Assembly: GCF_040436405.1 (NCBI RefSeq)
Contig: NZ_AP031575.1
Location: forward strand, 2,560,501 to 2,624,500
Reading direction: 5' to 3'
Length of the DNA: 64,000 nucleotides
Source: Marinomonas sp. THO17
GTDB lineage: Bacteria; Pseudomonadota; Gammaproteobacteria; Pseudomonadales; Marinomonadaceae
This document shows, one piece after another, positions 26,881 to 36,876 of the stretch; position 1 is the first letter of the stretch, and each line of letters starts with the position of its first letter. Position numbers and translations under genes: made by a program. The notes beneath the pieces were generated by a model that did no database searches, was not told the DNA's origin, and worked only from the letters and a program-made list of their open reading frames with translations.

Positions 26881-28464
26881 TTATTTATACAAGTGCATGT
26901 CACTGCGTAGACCTTTCCATAAACTGATACACATGATTAACATCAACAGAGTGAAAGGTAGTCCAATGGTAATAGCAGCAGCCTGAATTGCTCCTAGTGC
27001 TTCAGAACCACCTCCAACCAGTAAAGCAATAGCAATGATGCCTTCCAATACCGCCCAGAAAACTCGTTGAATCATAGGGGCATCGGTTTTACCTCCGGCC
27101 GTAATACCATCAATAACCAAGGATCCAGAGTCAGAAGAGGTTACGAAGAACACCAATACCAGCACAATACCCACAAAAGAAGTAATGGCAGTTAGTGGTA
27201 GATTTTCAAACATTTGGAACATAGCCAAAGATGAATCACTGATGCCATTGGCCAGAGCGCCAACGCCATTTTGTACTTGCTCAATGGCAGAACCACCGAA
27301 AACAGCCATCCATACAAGTGTAACGAGTGTGGGCACTAGCAGTACTGCGATGATGAATTCACGAACGGTACGACCACGTGAAACACGAGCGATAAACATA
27401 CCAACAAATGGTGACCAAGAAATCCACCAAGCCCAGTAGAATACCGTCCAACCATGATAGAAGGTTTCATCCTCACGACCAATCCAATTACTTAGTGGAA
27501 TGATGTTTTCCACATAATTCAATAGGAAAGAACCGATAGCAGCGAAAATAGCACCTGTATGGCCTACTATCACAATGAAAATAGCCAATATTGCAGCAAT
27601 GATCATATTGACGTTAGAAAGCAGTTTCACACCACCTTCAAGGCCTCGCGCGACAGAGAAAATGGCTACGGCAGTAACACCGCAAATAACTAAAATTTGG
27701 GTAGTTAATGTGTTAGGCAGTCCAAATAGGAAAGCCAAACCACTGGTGGCTTGTTGAGCACCAAAACCAAGTGATGTTGCTAAACCGAAGATGGTCGCAA
27801 TAACCGAAATAATATCGATTACATGACCAATCCCCCCCCATACTTTCTCACCAAAAAGTGGATAAAAAGCAGAGCGTATGGTCAGTGGTAGACCTTTGTT
27901 ATAAGCAAAAAAGGCAAGTGATAGTGCGACAACCGCATAAATGGCCCATGGATGTAAACCCCAATGGAACATGGTTGCGCCCATGGCTACATCTTTAGCT
28001 TCAGGGGTATTTTTCATAACGTCAAATGGGGTGCCATACCAGCCAGTGTAGTAAGCTACCGGTTCCGCCACACTCCAGAACATCAGACCAATTCCCATTC
28101 CTGCTGCAAATAACATACAGAACCAAGTAAGGGTAGAATGTTCTGCTTTGGCTTCTGTACCACCAAGACGAATTTTACCGAATGGCAAGAGAATCAGAGC
28201 CAAACAAAATAGAACAAAGAGGTTACCAGCGACCATGAAGAACCAATCAAAATGACTGATAGACCAGTTTTTTGCGCTAGAAAGTAAAGCGCTGGCATCG
28301 GAAGGGAAAAGAATACTGCCAATGATGAAGGCGAGTATGATGATAGCACTGGTACTGAAAACAGGGTTTAATACATCCAAACCGAGAAACTGGACGTTGT
28401 CCTGACCCACTTTATAAGAAGTGTCGTATTCCGCCCGACCACTGTCAGGTGTTTTATTACTCAT
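26881..28464 (-). CDS. BCCT-family transporter (betaine/choline/carnitine type)
   Basis: 527 residues with twelve predicted membrane segments. Family motifs: GMGIGLMFWSVAEPVAYY (about 121-138) and the signature TVFYWAWWISWSPFVGMFIA (about 342-361) with its Trp-rich substrate box, then RVSRGRTVREF. It would import a quaternary ammonium compound using the Na+ or H+ gradient, as an osmoprotectant or carbon source. It lacks the long C-terminal osmosensory tail of BetT-type carriers (only about ten polar residues remain), so activity may not be strongly osmoregulated. The start follows AGGAGA. Monocistronic. Confidence 0.93.
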   Translation of the reverse strand: MSNKTPDSGRAEYDTSYKVGQDNVQFLGLDVLNPVFSTSAIIILAFIIGSILFPSDASALLSSAKNWSISHFDWFFMVAGNLFVLFCLALILLPFGKIRLGGTEAKAEHSTLTWFCMLFAAGMGIGLMFWSVAEPVAYYTGWYGTPFDVMKNTPEAKDVAMGATMFHWGLHPWAIYAVVALSLAFFAYNKGLPLTIRSAFYPLFGEKVWGGIGHVIDIISVIATIFGLATSLGFGAQQATSGLAFLFGLPNTLTTQILVICGVTAVAIFSVARGLEGGVKLLSNVNMIIAAILAIFIVIVGHTGAIFAAIGSFLLNYVENIIPLSNWIGREDETFYHGWTVFYWAWWISWSPFVGMFIARVSRGRTVREFIIAVLLVPTLVTLVWMAVFGGSAIEQVQNGVGALANGISDSSLAMFQMFENLPLTAITSFVGIVLVLVFFVTSSDSGSLVIDGITAGGKTDAPMIQRVFWAVLEGIIAIALLVGGGSEALGAIQAAAITIGLPFTLLMLIMCISLWKGLRSDMHLYK

Positions 28465-28841
28465 ATTTTTCTCCTGATTTAGTGAAAACTCAGCCAGCCT
28501 TTTTCTATTTCACAATGAAAATCACATGCACTAGAAACAGTGGCCCTTAATAACCCTATAAGAGTAGGTTATTGAGCAATGTTCTTATCGCGACGTATTC
28601 TGTTCTTTTTTTGATCATATGCATATGAATCAACATAAAACTCAAAGAGTGTGAGTGTTAAGGGGTCAAAACAAAATGGCATTTTCATGGTGAAACTATG
28701 ATTGACTGGCATCACTATTTTGATAGCTCCAACTAGACTGAGTAAAAAGACCTCATTCAAGATGATCTTTTATCATAGTCGAAGTAAGCGTTACATCAAT
28801 TTGTTTAGATGTCAAACCATATAAGGCGAGTTAAATCTTAT
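28465..28841. other. Intergenic region between BCCT and hemW genes
   Basis: A 377-base spacer that must hold the BCCT promoter on the minus strand. The only clear structure is a hairpin with arms AATAACC/GGTTATT at 28549-28573, without a T-run. A 63-codon minus-strand frame (28569-28760) lacks a ribosome site and recognisable features and is not called. Confidence 0.4.
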
Positions 28842-30008
28842 CTAAAGAAAGAGTTCAAGTAATTCATTGAGAAAAAGTTTGCCTTTTTCTGTGGTTTGAA
28901 TGCGCTGATTTTGCCAAGCTTGAGCATCCAACAAGCCGCGTTCTAAAGCAGTTTGGCAAGAATCCATCAGATGCTTTGGTATGCTTTTTTGTGCATATTG
29001 TTGATATTCCATGAGATTAAAGCTTTCAAACAGACGTAAGCGATTCATCATAAATTCTAGAGGCATGTCATGTGGTGCAATGGCTTCCTTAGTGACTAAG
29101 GCTGCAGGCAGATTATTGAGATAATGATTTGGGTGACGAGTCTTTCGAGTACGAAATATTTGACCATTAACTAATGTGATTTTTCCATGAGCACCTGCGC
29201 CTATGCCGAGATAATCTCCGAAGCGCCAATAGTTCAGATTATGAGCTGCTTGTCGACCTGTTTTAGCGTTGGCTGAGACTTCATACTGATGGTAGCCATG
29301 TTGGTTCAGCAATGTCTGTCCTGCGTCTTGGATTTCCCATAAAGTGTTATCTTCTGGCAGAGTCGGAGGGCGACGATAGAATTCGGTATTGGGTTCTATG
29401 GTTAGTTGATACCAAGATAGATGTTCGGGGTTGAGTTGAATAGCCAGCGACAAATCTTCCATTGCCATGGTAAGGCTTTGTTCTGGTAGGCCGTGCATTA
29501 AATCCAGGTTGATGTTGTCAAAGCCAGCAGCGCGTGATTTTTCCACAGCCAGAATAGCTTCCTCTCGGTTGTGGATTCTTCCTAGGGTTTTCAACAGCTT
29601 AGGTTGAAAACTTTGAATACCAATGGATAGACGGTTAATGCCTGCTTGACGAAAGTGACGAAATTTTTCTTGCTCGAATGTGCCTGGGTTGGCTTCCATG
29701 GTGATTTCCGCCTGTTCTACCCAGCTAAGTTTACTGCGCAGCGCATCCATTAATTGATAATAAAAATCTTCGCTCATTAAACTGGGTGTGCCACCGCCAA
29801 TAAAGGCCGTTTGAATAGGTCGATTGGCAACATATGCCATATCTTCGTCTAAATCGGCGAGCAGTTGCTGTAAATAAGCTTCTTCCGGTAATTGGCCTTT
29901 TTGATGAAAACGATCTGCTTGGTGAGAATTGAAGTCACAATAGGGACATTTCTTGACGCACCAAGGCAAATGGATATAAAGGCTAAGTGGCGGTAGAAGG
30001 GTACTCAC
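28842..30008 (-). CDS. hemW: HemW, radical SAM haem chaperone (CPO-III-like)
   Basis: 388 residues. The radical-SAM cluster motif C-x3-C-x2-C is CVKKCPYC (Cys17, Cys21, Cys24), followed by DFNSH. IGGGTPS (about 69-75), TMEANPGTFE and NRLSIGIQSFQ are HemW/HemN core segments. The short N-terminus without the HemN extra residues, and the third Cys followed by Asp instead of Cys, mark HemW rather than oxygen-independent coproporphyrinogen oxidase. It is a haem-binding chaperone that inserts haem into respiratory enzymes. Overlaps rdgB by four bases, in the classic metX-metW-rdgB-hemW order. Confidence 0.93.
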   Translation of the reverse strand: MSTLLPPLSLYIHLPWCVKKCPYCDFNSHQADRFHQKGQLPEEAYLQQLLADLDEDMAYVANRPIQTAFIGGGTPSLMSEDFYYQLMDALRSKLSWVEQAEITMEANPGTFEQEKFRHFRQAGINRLSIGIQSFQPKLLKTLGRIHNREEAILAVEKSRAAGFDNINLDLMHGLPEQSLTMAMEDLSLAIQLNPEHLSWYQLTIEPNTEFYRRPPTLPEDNTLWEIQDAGQTLLNQHGYHQYEVSANAKTGRQAAHNLNYWRFGDYLGIGAGAHGKITLVNGQIFRTRKTRHPNHYLNNLPAALVTKEAIAPHDMPLEFMMNRLRLFESFNLMEYQQYAQKSIPKHLMDSCQTALERGLLDAQAWQNQRIQTTEKGKLFLNELLELFL

Positions 30009-30610
30009 TTAGCGGCATCCTGTTGGAAGGCAGCTAATAATTGTTTTAACGCTTTGGCGCGATGACTGATTTGGTTTTTCACTTCTTTTGGTAAACTGGC
30101 TGCACTACAGTTGTACTCAGGTACATAGAATAATGGGTCATAGCCAAAGCCTTCTTGACCTGCCAAAGACTCTAAAATTCTACCTTCCCAAACACCATGG
30201 AAGACTTTTGGTGTGGGGTCGTCTTTGTGGCGTAAATACGCCAATACACAATGAAAGCGGGCACTTCTTTGTTCGCTAGGGACACCTGCCAGCTTTTGTA
30301 GAAGCAGTTCATTGTTCGCTTGGTTGTTACCGTGTTCGCCAGCAAAACGTGCTGAATATATTCCGGGGGCCCCATTTAAGTAATCCACTTCAATACCAGA
30401 ATCATCTGCTAGTGCGGGCAAGCCGGTTTTTTCACAAGCGTGGCGTGCTTTTAATATGGCGTTTTCAATGAAGCTTAAACCGGTTTCATCTGCGTCTTCC
30501 ACAGCGAATTCCTTTTGTGCTTTGACGTCAAAGCCAAGGCCACTAAGTAGGGCGTTGAACTCTTTGATTTTACCAGCGTTATTGCTGGCTAAGACTAGGA
30601 TTTCATTCAC
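30005..30610 (-). CDS. rdgB: Non-canonical purine NTP pyrophosphatase (dITP/XTP, RdgB/HAM1)
   Basis: 201 residues from a GTG start at 30610, preceded by GAGGA with eight-base spacing. The longer open frame would overlap metW by 38 bases and adds 33 unrelated residues. Family motifs: LASNNAGKIKEF (about 6-17), ALADDSGIEVDYLNGAPGIY (about 66-85, catalytic Asp) and SARFAG, then EGFGYDPLFYVP and SHRAKAL. It removes dITP, ITP and XTP to prevent their incorporation into DNA and RNA. Confidence 0.94.
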   Translation of the reverse strand: MNEILVLASNNAGKIKEFNALLSGLGFDVKAQKEFAVEDADETGLSFIENAILKARHACEKTGLPALADDSGIEVDYLNGAPGIYSARFAGEHGNNQANNELLLQKLAGVPSEQRSARFHCVLAYLRHKDDPTPKVFHGVWEGRILESLAGQEGFGYDPLFYVPEYNCSAASLPKEVKNQISHRAKALKQLLAAFQQDAAK

Positions 30611-30671
30611 GGAAATGTCCTCAAAATGAGCTTCGGTCAGGCTGGGATTGTATTGACAGCCTGACGGAAAA

Positions 30672-31268
30672 TTAGTTGTTACGACTGATGTGAAAAATCG
30701 CCGTTTCACTGAAAAGGTTCGGCATGGAGCGGATCCACCAATGGTCTTTGAGTTGACCGTCTACTGCAGCCCAGCGTAATACTTTGATGTTCTTCTCCTG
30801 ACATAAACGCTCAAAATCCTGAAAGGTGAAGAAGTGGATGTTGGGTGTGTCGTACCAATTGTATGGCATAAACTCAGACACAGGCATGCGACCTTTTAGT
30901 GCCAAATGCAGGCGGCTGCGCCAGTGACCAAAGTTAGGGAAGGTAATGATGCATTCTTTACCAATGCGAAGCATTTCGTCGATCAATAAGTCAGGACGAC
31001 GAAATTGCTGTAGGGCATGAGTCATCAAAACTAAATCAAAACTCTGTTCGTCAAAGTTTTGCAAACCTTCATCAATGTTTTGTTCTAATACAGGGATGCC
31101 TTTTTGGATACAGGTATTCAGATCGTCAGCATCGATTTCCAGACCATAGCCATGGATTTGTTTTTCTGTAATGAGGTGGTGTAGCAATTCACCCGGACCA
31201 CAAGCCAAATCCAAAACACGAATGTTGGGCTGAATCCATTCATCAATGATTTCTAAATCAGGACGCAT
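30672..31268 (-). CDS. metW: Methionine biosynthesis protein MetW
   Basis: 198 residues, SAM-methyltransferase-like fold. [12 protein letters not shown] starts the protein as in Pseudomonas MetW. Motif I is [12 protein letters not shown] (about 17-28), later GYGLEID and [15 protein letters not shown]. MetW works with MetX in homoserine O-acylation and is needed for methionine synthesis in many proteobacteria. The ATG at 31268 follows AAGGAG and overlaps the metX end by 11 bases, suggesting coupled translation. Confidence 0.94.
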   Translation of the reverse strand: MRPDLEIIDEWIQPNIRVLDLACGPGELLHHLITEKQIHGYGLEIDADDLNTCIQKGIPVLEQNIDEGLQNFDEQSFDLVLMTHALQQFRRPDLLIDEMLRIGKECIITFPNFGHWRSRLHLALKGRMPVSEFMPYNWYDTPNIHFFTFQDFERLCQEKNIKVLRWAAVDGQLKDHWWIRSMPNLFSETAIFHISRNN

Positions 31269-32439
31269 TGGCTGACTCCTTTTGCTGACCATCAGCAGTT
31301 ACTTGATTAGCAATGCGCGTTAAAAAGCTACTCAAAGCTTGCATGTAACGTGGAATAGGAAACAGAAAAGCGTCGTGACCTTCAGTGGCTTCAATTTTAG
31401 CGTACGACACCGCTTTTCCTGCTTTTATCAAGGCGTTGACAATTTCTTCACTGCGCTGGGGTGAAAAACGCCAATCAGTGGTGAAAGACACCAATAAAAA
31501 CTCACATTTTGCACGGCTCAATACTGCAGCCAAATCACCATTGGCTTGTGCGGCTGGATCAAAATAATCCAATGCTTTGGTCATCAACATATAAGTATTG
31601 GCATCAAAGCGTTTGGTAAAAGCTTCGCCTTGATAACCTAGATAGCTTTCAATCTCGAACTCAATGCCATAATTGTATTGATAAGACTCGTGACGCCTCT
31701 GGCGACCAAATTTTTCCCCCATGGCATCGTCTGATAAGTAGGTGATGTGCCCCAACATGCGGGCCAAACCTAAACCATTGGTCGGTACCGAGTCGTTTGC
31801 TAAATACTGTCCGTCAAAAAAGTGTGGATCACGACGAATGGATTGACGCGCCACTTCATTGAAAGCAATGTTCTGTGACGATAATTTGGGTGCCGAAGCA
31901 ATGATAACAGCAGCTTGCAAACGCTCAGGATAGCGAATGCTCCATTCCAGAACTTGCATTCCACCAAGACTGCCTCCGACAATAGCAGCAAAGCTTTCGA
32001 TACCAAGTCTGTCTGCTAGGCGTGCTTGGCTTTCTACCCAGTCTTCAACTGTGACAATAGGAAAATCAGCTTGCCACGCCTGACCTGTGGCTGGGTTGAT
32101 ACTGGTGGGTCCAGTTGAACCGCCGCAGCCGCCAAGATTATTTAAAGCAATGACAAAAAAATGATTGGTGTCGATGGCTTTTCCCGGACCAATGGCAGAA
32201 TCCCACCAACCGGGTTTTTTATCTGCTAGGTCGTGATAGCCGGCTGCGTGATGGTCTCCACTTAGAGCATGGCAAATCAAAATGGCATTGGAAGCGTCTT
32301 GATTCAGAGTGCCATAGGTTTCATAAATGAGCTGATACGATGCCAAGGTTTGCCCGCAAGCTAAGGTTAGAGGCTCGTCGAATTGCGCTGTCTGAGGTAT
32401 GACTATGCCCACAGAATCAGCAGGAATGGCGTCTGGCAT
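31258..32439 (-). CDS. metX: Homoserine O-acyltransferase MetX
   Basis: 393 residues from ATG 32439 ([16 protein letters not shown]), which matches known Pseudomonas-type N-termini; an ATG at 32472 would add eleven residues. Alpha/beta-hydrolase fold: [13 protein letters not shown], nucleophile Ser in [12 protein letters not shown] (about 150-161), Asp in FTTDWRFSP and His in EGHDAFL. It transfers an acetyl or succinyl group to L-homoserine, the committed step to methionine. Which acyl donor it uses is not certain from sequence; Pseudomonas relatives use succinyl-CoA. No SAM riboswitch was recognised before metX, in contrast to metK. Confidence 0.94.
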   Translation of the reverse strand: MPDAIPADSVGIVIPQTAQFDEPLTLACGQTLASYQLIYETYGTLNQDASNAILICHALSGDHHAAGYHDLADKKPGWWDSAIGPGKAIDTNHFFVIALNNLGGCGGSTGPTSINPATGQAWQADFPIVTVEDWVESQARLADRLGIESFAAIVGGSLGGMQVLEWSIRYPERLQAAVIIASAPKLSSQNIAFNEVARQSIRRDPHFFDGQYLANDSVPTNGLGLARMLGHITYLSDDAMGEKFGRQRRHESYQYNYGIEFEIESYLGYQGEAFTKRFDANTYMLMTKALDYFDPAAQANGDLAAVLSRAKCEFLLVSFTTDWRFSPQRSEEIVNALIKAGKAVSYAKIEATEGHDAFLFPIPRYMQALSSFLTRIANQVTADGQQKESANAS

Positions 32440-32562
32440 GTGTTTTGATAATCCTAATGAAATATCCATGTTTCCACGAAATTGATGAGGAAACAGACTC
32501 GAAAAATAATCCACACAGTCTAGCGGCTGAGCGGAATACCATCAAGTGAAGATAGGGCAAAT

Positions 32563-32597
32563 CCCCCTATTTAGAGACAGAGACTAAATTAAGGGGG
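32563..32597 (-). terminator. Hairpin between the chemoreceptor gene and metX
   Basis: Two six-base-pair blocks, CCCCCT/AGGGGG and ATTTAG/CTAAAT, with a two-base bulge and a nine-base loop. The minus-strand tail ATTTGCCC is not a good T-run, so it may be a leader structure of metX rather than a true terminator. Confidence 0.4.
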
Positions 32598-32615
32598 CGT
32601 CTGTGTGAATGGATT

Positions 32616-34502
32616 TTAAGCCAGGCTAAAAACACGCGTTTTCTCAGCCAGTTGTTGTGATAATTGCTGAATCTGTTGCGTCTTGTCAGCCATTATGTCG
32701 ATTGACCCTGTATCTTCTGTCAGTTGCTGGGCAATTTGATCCATTTCTGCACTCATTTGAACAGCAGTGCTGGCTACATCCTGAATCGCAGCAGCCATGG
32801 AATCCGTTGATTTTGTGCCTGTCATGGCGAAGTTTTCAATATTACGCATGGCTTCTTCTGCTTTACTGCCATTTTCACTGATAACACTTAAATTGGATTT
32901 ACCGCTTTCCATGGTGGTGATGGCAGAGTGAGTAGAGGTTTGAATGGTGCTAACGATTTCTGTAATTTTCGATGTTGCATCCACGGTTTTTTCCGCCAAA
33001 GCGCGTACTTCGTCGGCCACTACAGAGAACCCGCGTCCGGCTTCACCAGCGCGAGCGGCTTCAATGGCAGCATTCAGTGCCAATAAGTTAGTTTGATTGG
33101 CAAGATCGTTGATCATAGAGATCACATTATCTATGTCTTTTGATAATTGACCAAGATGGTTTAATTGTTCGCTGATAACCTGTACTACATTGACTGTGTC
33201 ATTGATGCTGGTTAATACCTTGTTTATGGTATCAGCGCCCGCTTTAGCAGATTGGTAAGTATCATTCGATTGGTTTTTTAACAATTCTGTGGTGTTAGAA
33301 AGTTCAGTCAGACGACTGGAAATGTCGTCTGTGGCGGTTGCCAGCGAATCAGTGCGTTGATTAACCACATGGTTGCTGCTGGAAATATTGCCTATGGTAT
33401 TGTTCAAATCGGTAGACATAGTGGTAAAAGTGTCGGTAGTGGTCACCACATCTTTAAGTACACTATTGAGTCCTTTGGCCATTTCATTTAGGGAAGTGCC
33501 TAACAAATCAAATTCATCATTACGCTTGGTGTTAATTGCTACCTGGGTTGTCATGTCACCTTGTTTGACATTATTTAGATCATTGCCAATGCTTTTCAAA
33601 GAAGCGTTTACACTGCGGCCAATAGTAATCATCAATAAGGTTGCCAGTACGATAACTACCAAGCTTACAACCAGTAAAGTGGCGTTGGCTTTGTTAGAGC
33701 TGCTTTCTGAGTCTGCTTCTGCATTAACCAGAAGTTGCTCAATGAGTTTACTGGCTTCGATCTGGCTGGTATTAAAAATTTGTTTAAAGTTATCAAAAGT
33801 TTCTTCAATGTTTTTTAATAATTGAAATTCTTCACCATATTTTAGGATGGCATCATGATAGGCGTTTGCTGTGACACCATGAGTACTTTGAAAACCAAAG
33901 TTTGAAATTCGACGATCAAACTTTTCGAAATTGGCGCTAAATTTTTCAAGATTATCGGCGGTTGGGTCAGACAGATAGCTGGCTTCGGCTTGTCTTACAC
34001 TAGAGAATTCACGCTTTAATAAACTTAAGCTGCTGATATCGTCAGTGAGCTTTGCGCCAAGTTGATCAATCTCGCCGCGCATTCCTGAGGTTGAATCAAA
34101 GCCAATAAGGTTTTGTTTATTTACCAACGCCAGAAGTGATTGGCTATAGTCTTCTATCTTAATTAAATTGGCCTCAAGTAATGCTCTGAGCTCGTCATTA
34201 CTGGCTAATGCCATGTTTTCTTTAATAATATTTTCGTTGTATAGGGCCTGATCTTTTACCTTCTGAACATATTGTTCAATATTACTGCTGGTGACAGAGC
34301 GCAAGTTATCAGCACTGGCCAGCATATTAATGCTGACTTGATCATTTGATGCTTGAATTTTTGACAGCGTCCTAAGTTCGTTGTTGGCATTTTGCTGTGA
34401 AGATAAGCCTTCAATGGCAACAAAGGTCACCAAGACAAAGCCAACAATGGCGGAGACTAGTAACAGTATGAGTTTGGATTTAAAAGAAAGGTTATTGAGC
34501 AT
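32616..34502 (-). CDS. Methyl-accepting chemotaxis protein with helical periplasmic sensor
   Basis: 628 residues. Membrane segment one at about 9-30, a mostly helical periplasmic domain to about 270 and segment two at about 274-295. A HAMP domain then leads into a cytoplasmic coiled coil. The hairpin tip that binds CheA/CheW reads [20 protein letters not shown] then [20 protein letters not shown], near residue 480. No C-terminal CheR-binding pentapeptide is present. The periplasmic domain is HBM/TarH-like by pattern; the ligand is unknown. The ribosome site TAGGTG is well placed. Transcribed alone. Confidence 0.93.
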   Translation of the reverse strand: MLNNLSFKSKLILLLVSAIVGFVLVTFVAIEGLSSQQNANNELRTLSKIQASNDQVSINMLASADNLRSVTSSNIEQYVQKVKDQALYNENIIKENMALASNDELRALLEANLIKIEDYSQSLLALVNKQNLIGFDSTSGMRGEIDQLGAKLTDDISSLSLLKREFSSVRQAEASYLSDPTADNLEKFSANFEKFDRRISNFGFQSTHGVTANAYHDAILKYGEEFQLLKNIEETFDNFKQIFNTSQIEASKLIEQLLVNAEADSESSSNKANATLLVVSLVVIVLATLLMITIGRSVNASLKSIGNDLNNVKQGDMTTQVAINTKRNDEFDLLGTSLNEMAKGLNSVLKDVVTTTDTFTTMSTDLNNTIGNISSSNHVVNQRTDSLATATDDISSRLTELSNTTELLKNQSNDTYQSAKAGADTINKVLTSINDTVNVVQVISEQLNHLGQLSKDIDNVISMINDLANQTNLLALNAAIEAARAGEAGRGFSVVADEVRALAEKTVDATSKITEIVSTIQTSTHSAITTMESGKSNLSVISENGSKAEEAMRNIENFAMTGTKSTDSMAAAIQDVASTAVQMSAEMDQIAQQLTEDTGSIDIMADKTQQIQQLSQQLAEKTRVFSLA

Positions 34503-34775
34503 TGCTTACACCTACCTGCCTTTTGAGCGGTTAATGGATCAATTAGAATTTGACTTATCTAGATGATGCATGGCCTATGCAAATACTGTGCACAGGTCAA
34601 TAATATGTATGAACGCAGTAAATGCTAGGTTTGGTTGAGAATATTGATTGATTTTTGCCCTTTTATAGTGCGTTTAAGGTTTTTGTAATTTTAAGGCGTC
34701 TTTAAAAGAAGCCTCTTTAATATCCAAGTATTGCGTATTCAGCCAGTATGAACTATTTCTAACCTGGCAAATCAC

Positions 34776-35408
34776 TCAAGTTTTCATTGGGGGGCAAATC
34801 ACTTCGAATAAACGATACGTCAATTGTCCGGCCGTTTTCTCTTTTTTAAGCTGCCAGTGTACGGGCAACTCTGGTAAAGAACTTTCTTTTTCCATCTCTA
34901 TATACACCAATGCACGTTCTGCTAACCAGTCATTTTGCAATAGGGGTATTATCTTTTCTAACCAGCCTTTACGGAAAGGGGGGTCAAGGAAGACGAGATC
35001 AAATTTGTTTTGAGGAGACTGTTGTAAATAACTTTCGGCACCTTGGGTAATCACTTGTCCTTGATGCGTTTGTAATGTTGTTAGATTGTTCAGCATTTGC
35101 TTGGTTACTGGTAGGGCACTATCCACAAAGGTGACATGCTTTGCACCACGGGATAAGGCTTCTAAGCCTAAGGCGCCAGAGCCACAAAAGAGATCTGCAC
35201 AAACCGCTCCTGGCACATGGGGGCTGAGCCAGTTAAATAAAGTTTCACGTACGTGGTCTGGTGTAGGTCTTAGACCTTCCAAATCGGGAATGGGTAATTG
35301 CCGTGAGCGCCACTCTCCCCCAATGATACGTAATTTTGCAGTTTTGCTTTTACCGCTATTATGCTTATTTTTAACGCTATTATGCTTAGAAGAGGGACGT
35401 TTTGTCAT
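34776..35408 (-). CDS. rsmD: 16S rRNA (guanine(966)-N(2))-methyltransferase
   Basis: 210 residues. RIIGGEWRSRQLPIPDLEGL (about 27-46) and RPTPDHVRETLFNWL are the RsmD signature. SAM site CADLFCGSGALGLEALSRGA (about 70-89) and the catalytic LVFLDPPF (NPPY-like, about 139-146) follow. A basic, Lys/Asn/Ser-rich tail at the N-terminus (about 25 residues) may aid rRNA binding. It methylates G966 of 16S rRNA. It overlaps the upstream M16-like gene by four bases, so both come from one transcript divergent from ftsY. Confidence 0.93.
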   Translation of the reverse strand: MTKRPSSKHNSVKNKHNSGKSKTAKLRIIGGEWRSRQLPIPDLEGLRPTPDHVRETLFNWLSPHVPGAVCADLFCGSGALGLEALSRGAKHVTFVDSALPVTKQMLNNLTTLQTHQGQVITQGAESYLQQSPQNKFDLVFLDPPFRKGWLEKIIPLLQNDWLAERALVYIEMEKESSLPELPVHWQLKKEKTAGQLTYRLFEVICPPMKT

Positions 35409-36703
35409 TGGTAAACCTGAATTTCTTGATATGTTTGTGCGTTAAATAATTCTTTTAATGCCTCTTGATAGGCTTGGAAATTGAAATTATCCACAGCTTC
35501 TCGATAGTTGTTAGCGAACTTTTCTAACGTTAGTTCAGTATTTTGGTGACTTACTTGGCTAGCAATCTGCGCCCACCAAGTTGGCGACTGAGCGTTTTGC
35601 TCAATTTGTTGCAATAACTGTTCACGAAGTGCATTAAAGCCGTCTTTATCATTGCTTGATGGGATTTGTTCAGCAAACACAAAGCTTTTAAGGCTCAATT
35701 GCGGTGCTCCAGTCGATGGCGTCCTAGCGTCTAGGGTATCATTTAGATGATATTGTACATTCCAACCTACCCAAGGATGTTGAGGTGCTAACGTCAGATT
35801 GAGTTGAACAAAATTGATTTTTTCTTCGTTATTAAGTTTGTTGACTAAATCGGCCCCCCATATTTGTAAACTGAGCCATTGAGTGACGTTACTTAATGGG
35901 GTGAGAGCCACTGCGCTGCGAGTCTGCCAAAGCTCACCATGATGTCGCTGAATTACCGTGCTGACTGAGGTTATCTGTATATCATTTTCCATTGTGTTGG
36001 GAGAAAAGTTCTCAGTGATGGCGTTCAAGGCCGCTTCTACAAGTGCTTTGCTTCGATCAGACAAATCTCCGGTTAAGTAGATGGCGGAGACAGATTGGGT
36101 CATGTTTTGGTAATAATTCTTTACTTCTGAAAGACTGAATTGCTCTTGTGGTAGCGTGCTAGGTTTTACAAACAGTACTTGTTCTAGTTCGTGTAGTGGC
36201 TCGTGTTGATAAGGGTCGCGGTCAAGCCAATTGGTGTAAGTGCGTGTTTTGAATTTGGTTTCTGTTAGCCAAGTTTTAGCGAGCTTTAACGCTGGAATCA
36301 GATAATTTGGATCATTGCTGATGGTGAGTCCGATGACTTGATTTTCATGATCATAATAGGTCATGGCGCTTGCGGCTAAAGGAGAGAGACGCTGATTGAT
36401 CGATGCTGTACTAAGGGGTAAGGCATCGCTCATTAACATGGCCATGGTGGACTGAATGAGTTTGGTATTGGTGTTGGCGGCGCGAAAGCTGAAGCGGATT
36501 TCCAATTTATCGCTGCCTTGCCAGTCTTTTTGATTCAGCCAGATAACTGGAATATTCGATTTTGTTGACCATTCTTGGATACTGGTTTGCGGCAAGTTTG
36601 CACTTGGTGCAGTCAGATTAAGTAGCCAAATTGCCAAGCTAGAGAAGAGCATAATGACAGCCAACATTGGGCGGCTGAAAAGAGGCTTATTTGTGTCGCG
36701 CAT
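35405..36703 (-). CDS. M16-peptidase-like membrane-anchored protein, zinc site lost
   Basis: About 432 residues from ATG 36703 (AAAGG upstream). A membrane anchor lies at about 10-32, then an extracytoplasmic domain. The fold pattern is that of an M16 (insulinase/PqqL-type) half: the SDALPLSTASINQRLSPLAA segment, an MTYYDHENQVIGLTISND strand region, and SEVKNYYQNMTQSVSAIYLT for the second subdomain. The zinc motif HxxEH, normally near the start of such domains, is absent. It is therefore probably a non-catalytic subunit. Pseudomonas carries M16 genes at this place beside ftsY, where one partner is also inactive; no active partner lies in this window. Confidence 0.75.
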   Translation of the reverse strand: MRDTNKPLFSRPMLAVIMLFSSLAIWLLNLTAPSANLPQTSIQEWSTKSNIPVIWLNQKDWQGSDKLEIRFSFRAANTNTKLIQSTMAMLMSDALPLSTASINQRLSPLAASAMTYYDHENQVIGLTISNDPNYLIPALKLAKTWLTETKFKTRTYTNWLDRDPYQHEPLHELEQVLFVKPSTLPQEQFSLSEVKNYYQNMTQSVSAIYLTGDLSDRSKALVEAALNAITENFSPNTMENDIQITSVSTVIQRHHGELWQTRSAVALTPLSNVTQWLSLQIWGADLVNKLNNEEKINFVQLNLTLAPQHPWVGWNVQYHLNDTLDARTPSTGAPQLSLKSFVFAEQIPSSNDKDGFNALREQLLQQIEQNAQSPTWWAQIASQVSHQNTELTLEKFANNYREAVDNFNFQAYQEALKELFNAQTYQEIQVYQ

Positions 36704-36876
36704 TAGAGCACCTTTAGAAGACCTAAACACAGGCTAAATAGTGTAAAAACAGGCCTGATTGCTAATCAGAATGATGATAAAATAATCATTTTGTGCGTCC
36801 ACCACAATGACGCAGAGTTTTATAATAGCATTTCACTGGTGTTAACTGCATCAGCCAAAACGAAGAGATGAATTTA

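Noticed and set aside
28569..28760. 63-codon open frame on the minus strand between the BCCT gene and hemW
   Set aside because: No ribosome site, no recognisable domain, low-complexity AT-rich codons; more likely chance.
28842..30008. Oxygen-independent coproporphyrinogen III oxidase (HemN)
   Set aside because: Cluster motif context, short N-terminus and rdgB linkage indicate HemW.
32515..32615. Possible second SAM-II element before metX, from a CTAAATAGGGGG string resembling the aptamer end
   Set aside because: No P1 stem, GATTT loop or TTGC partner at the right spacing; the string is one arm of a simple hairpin.
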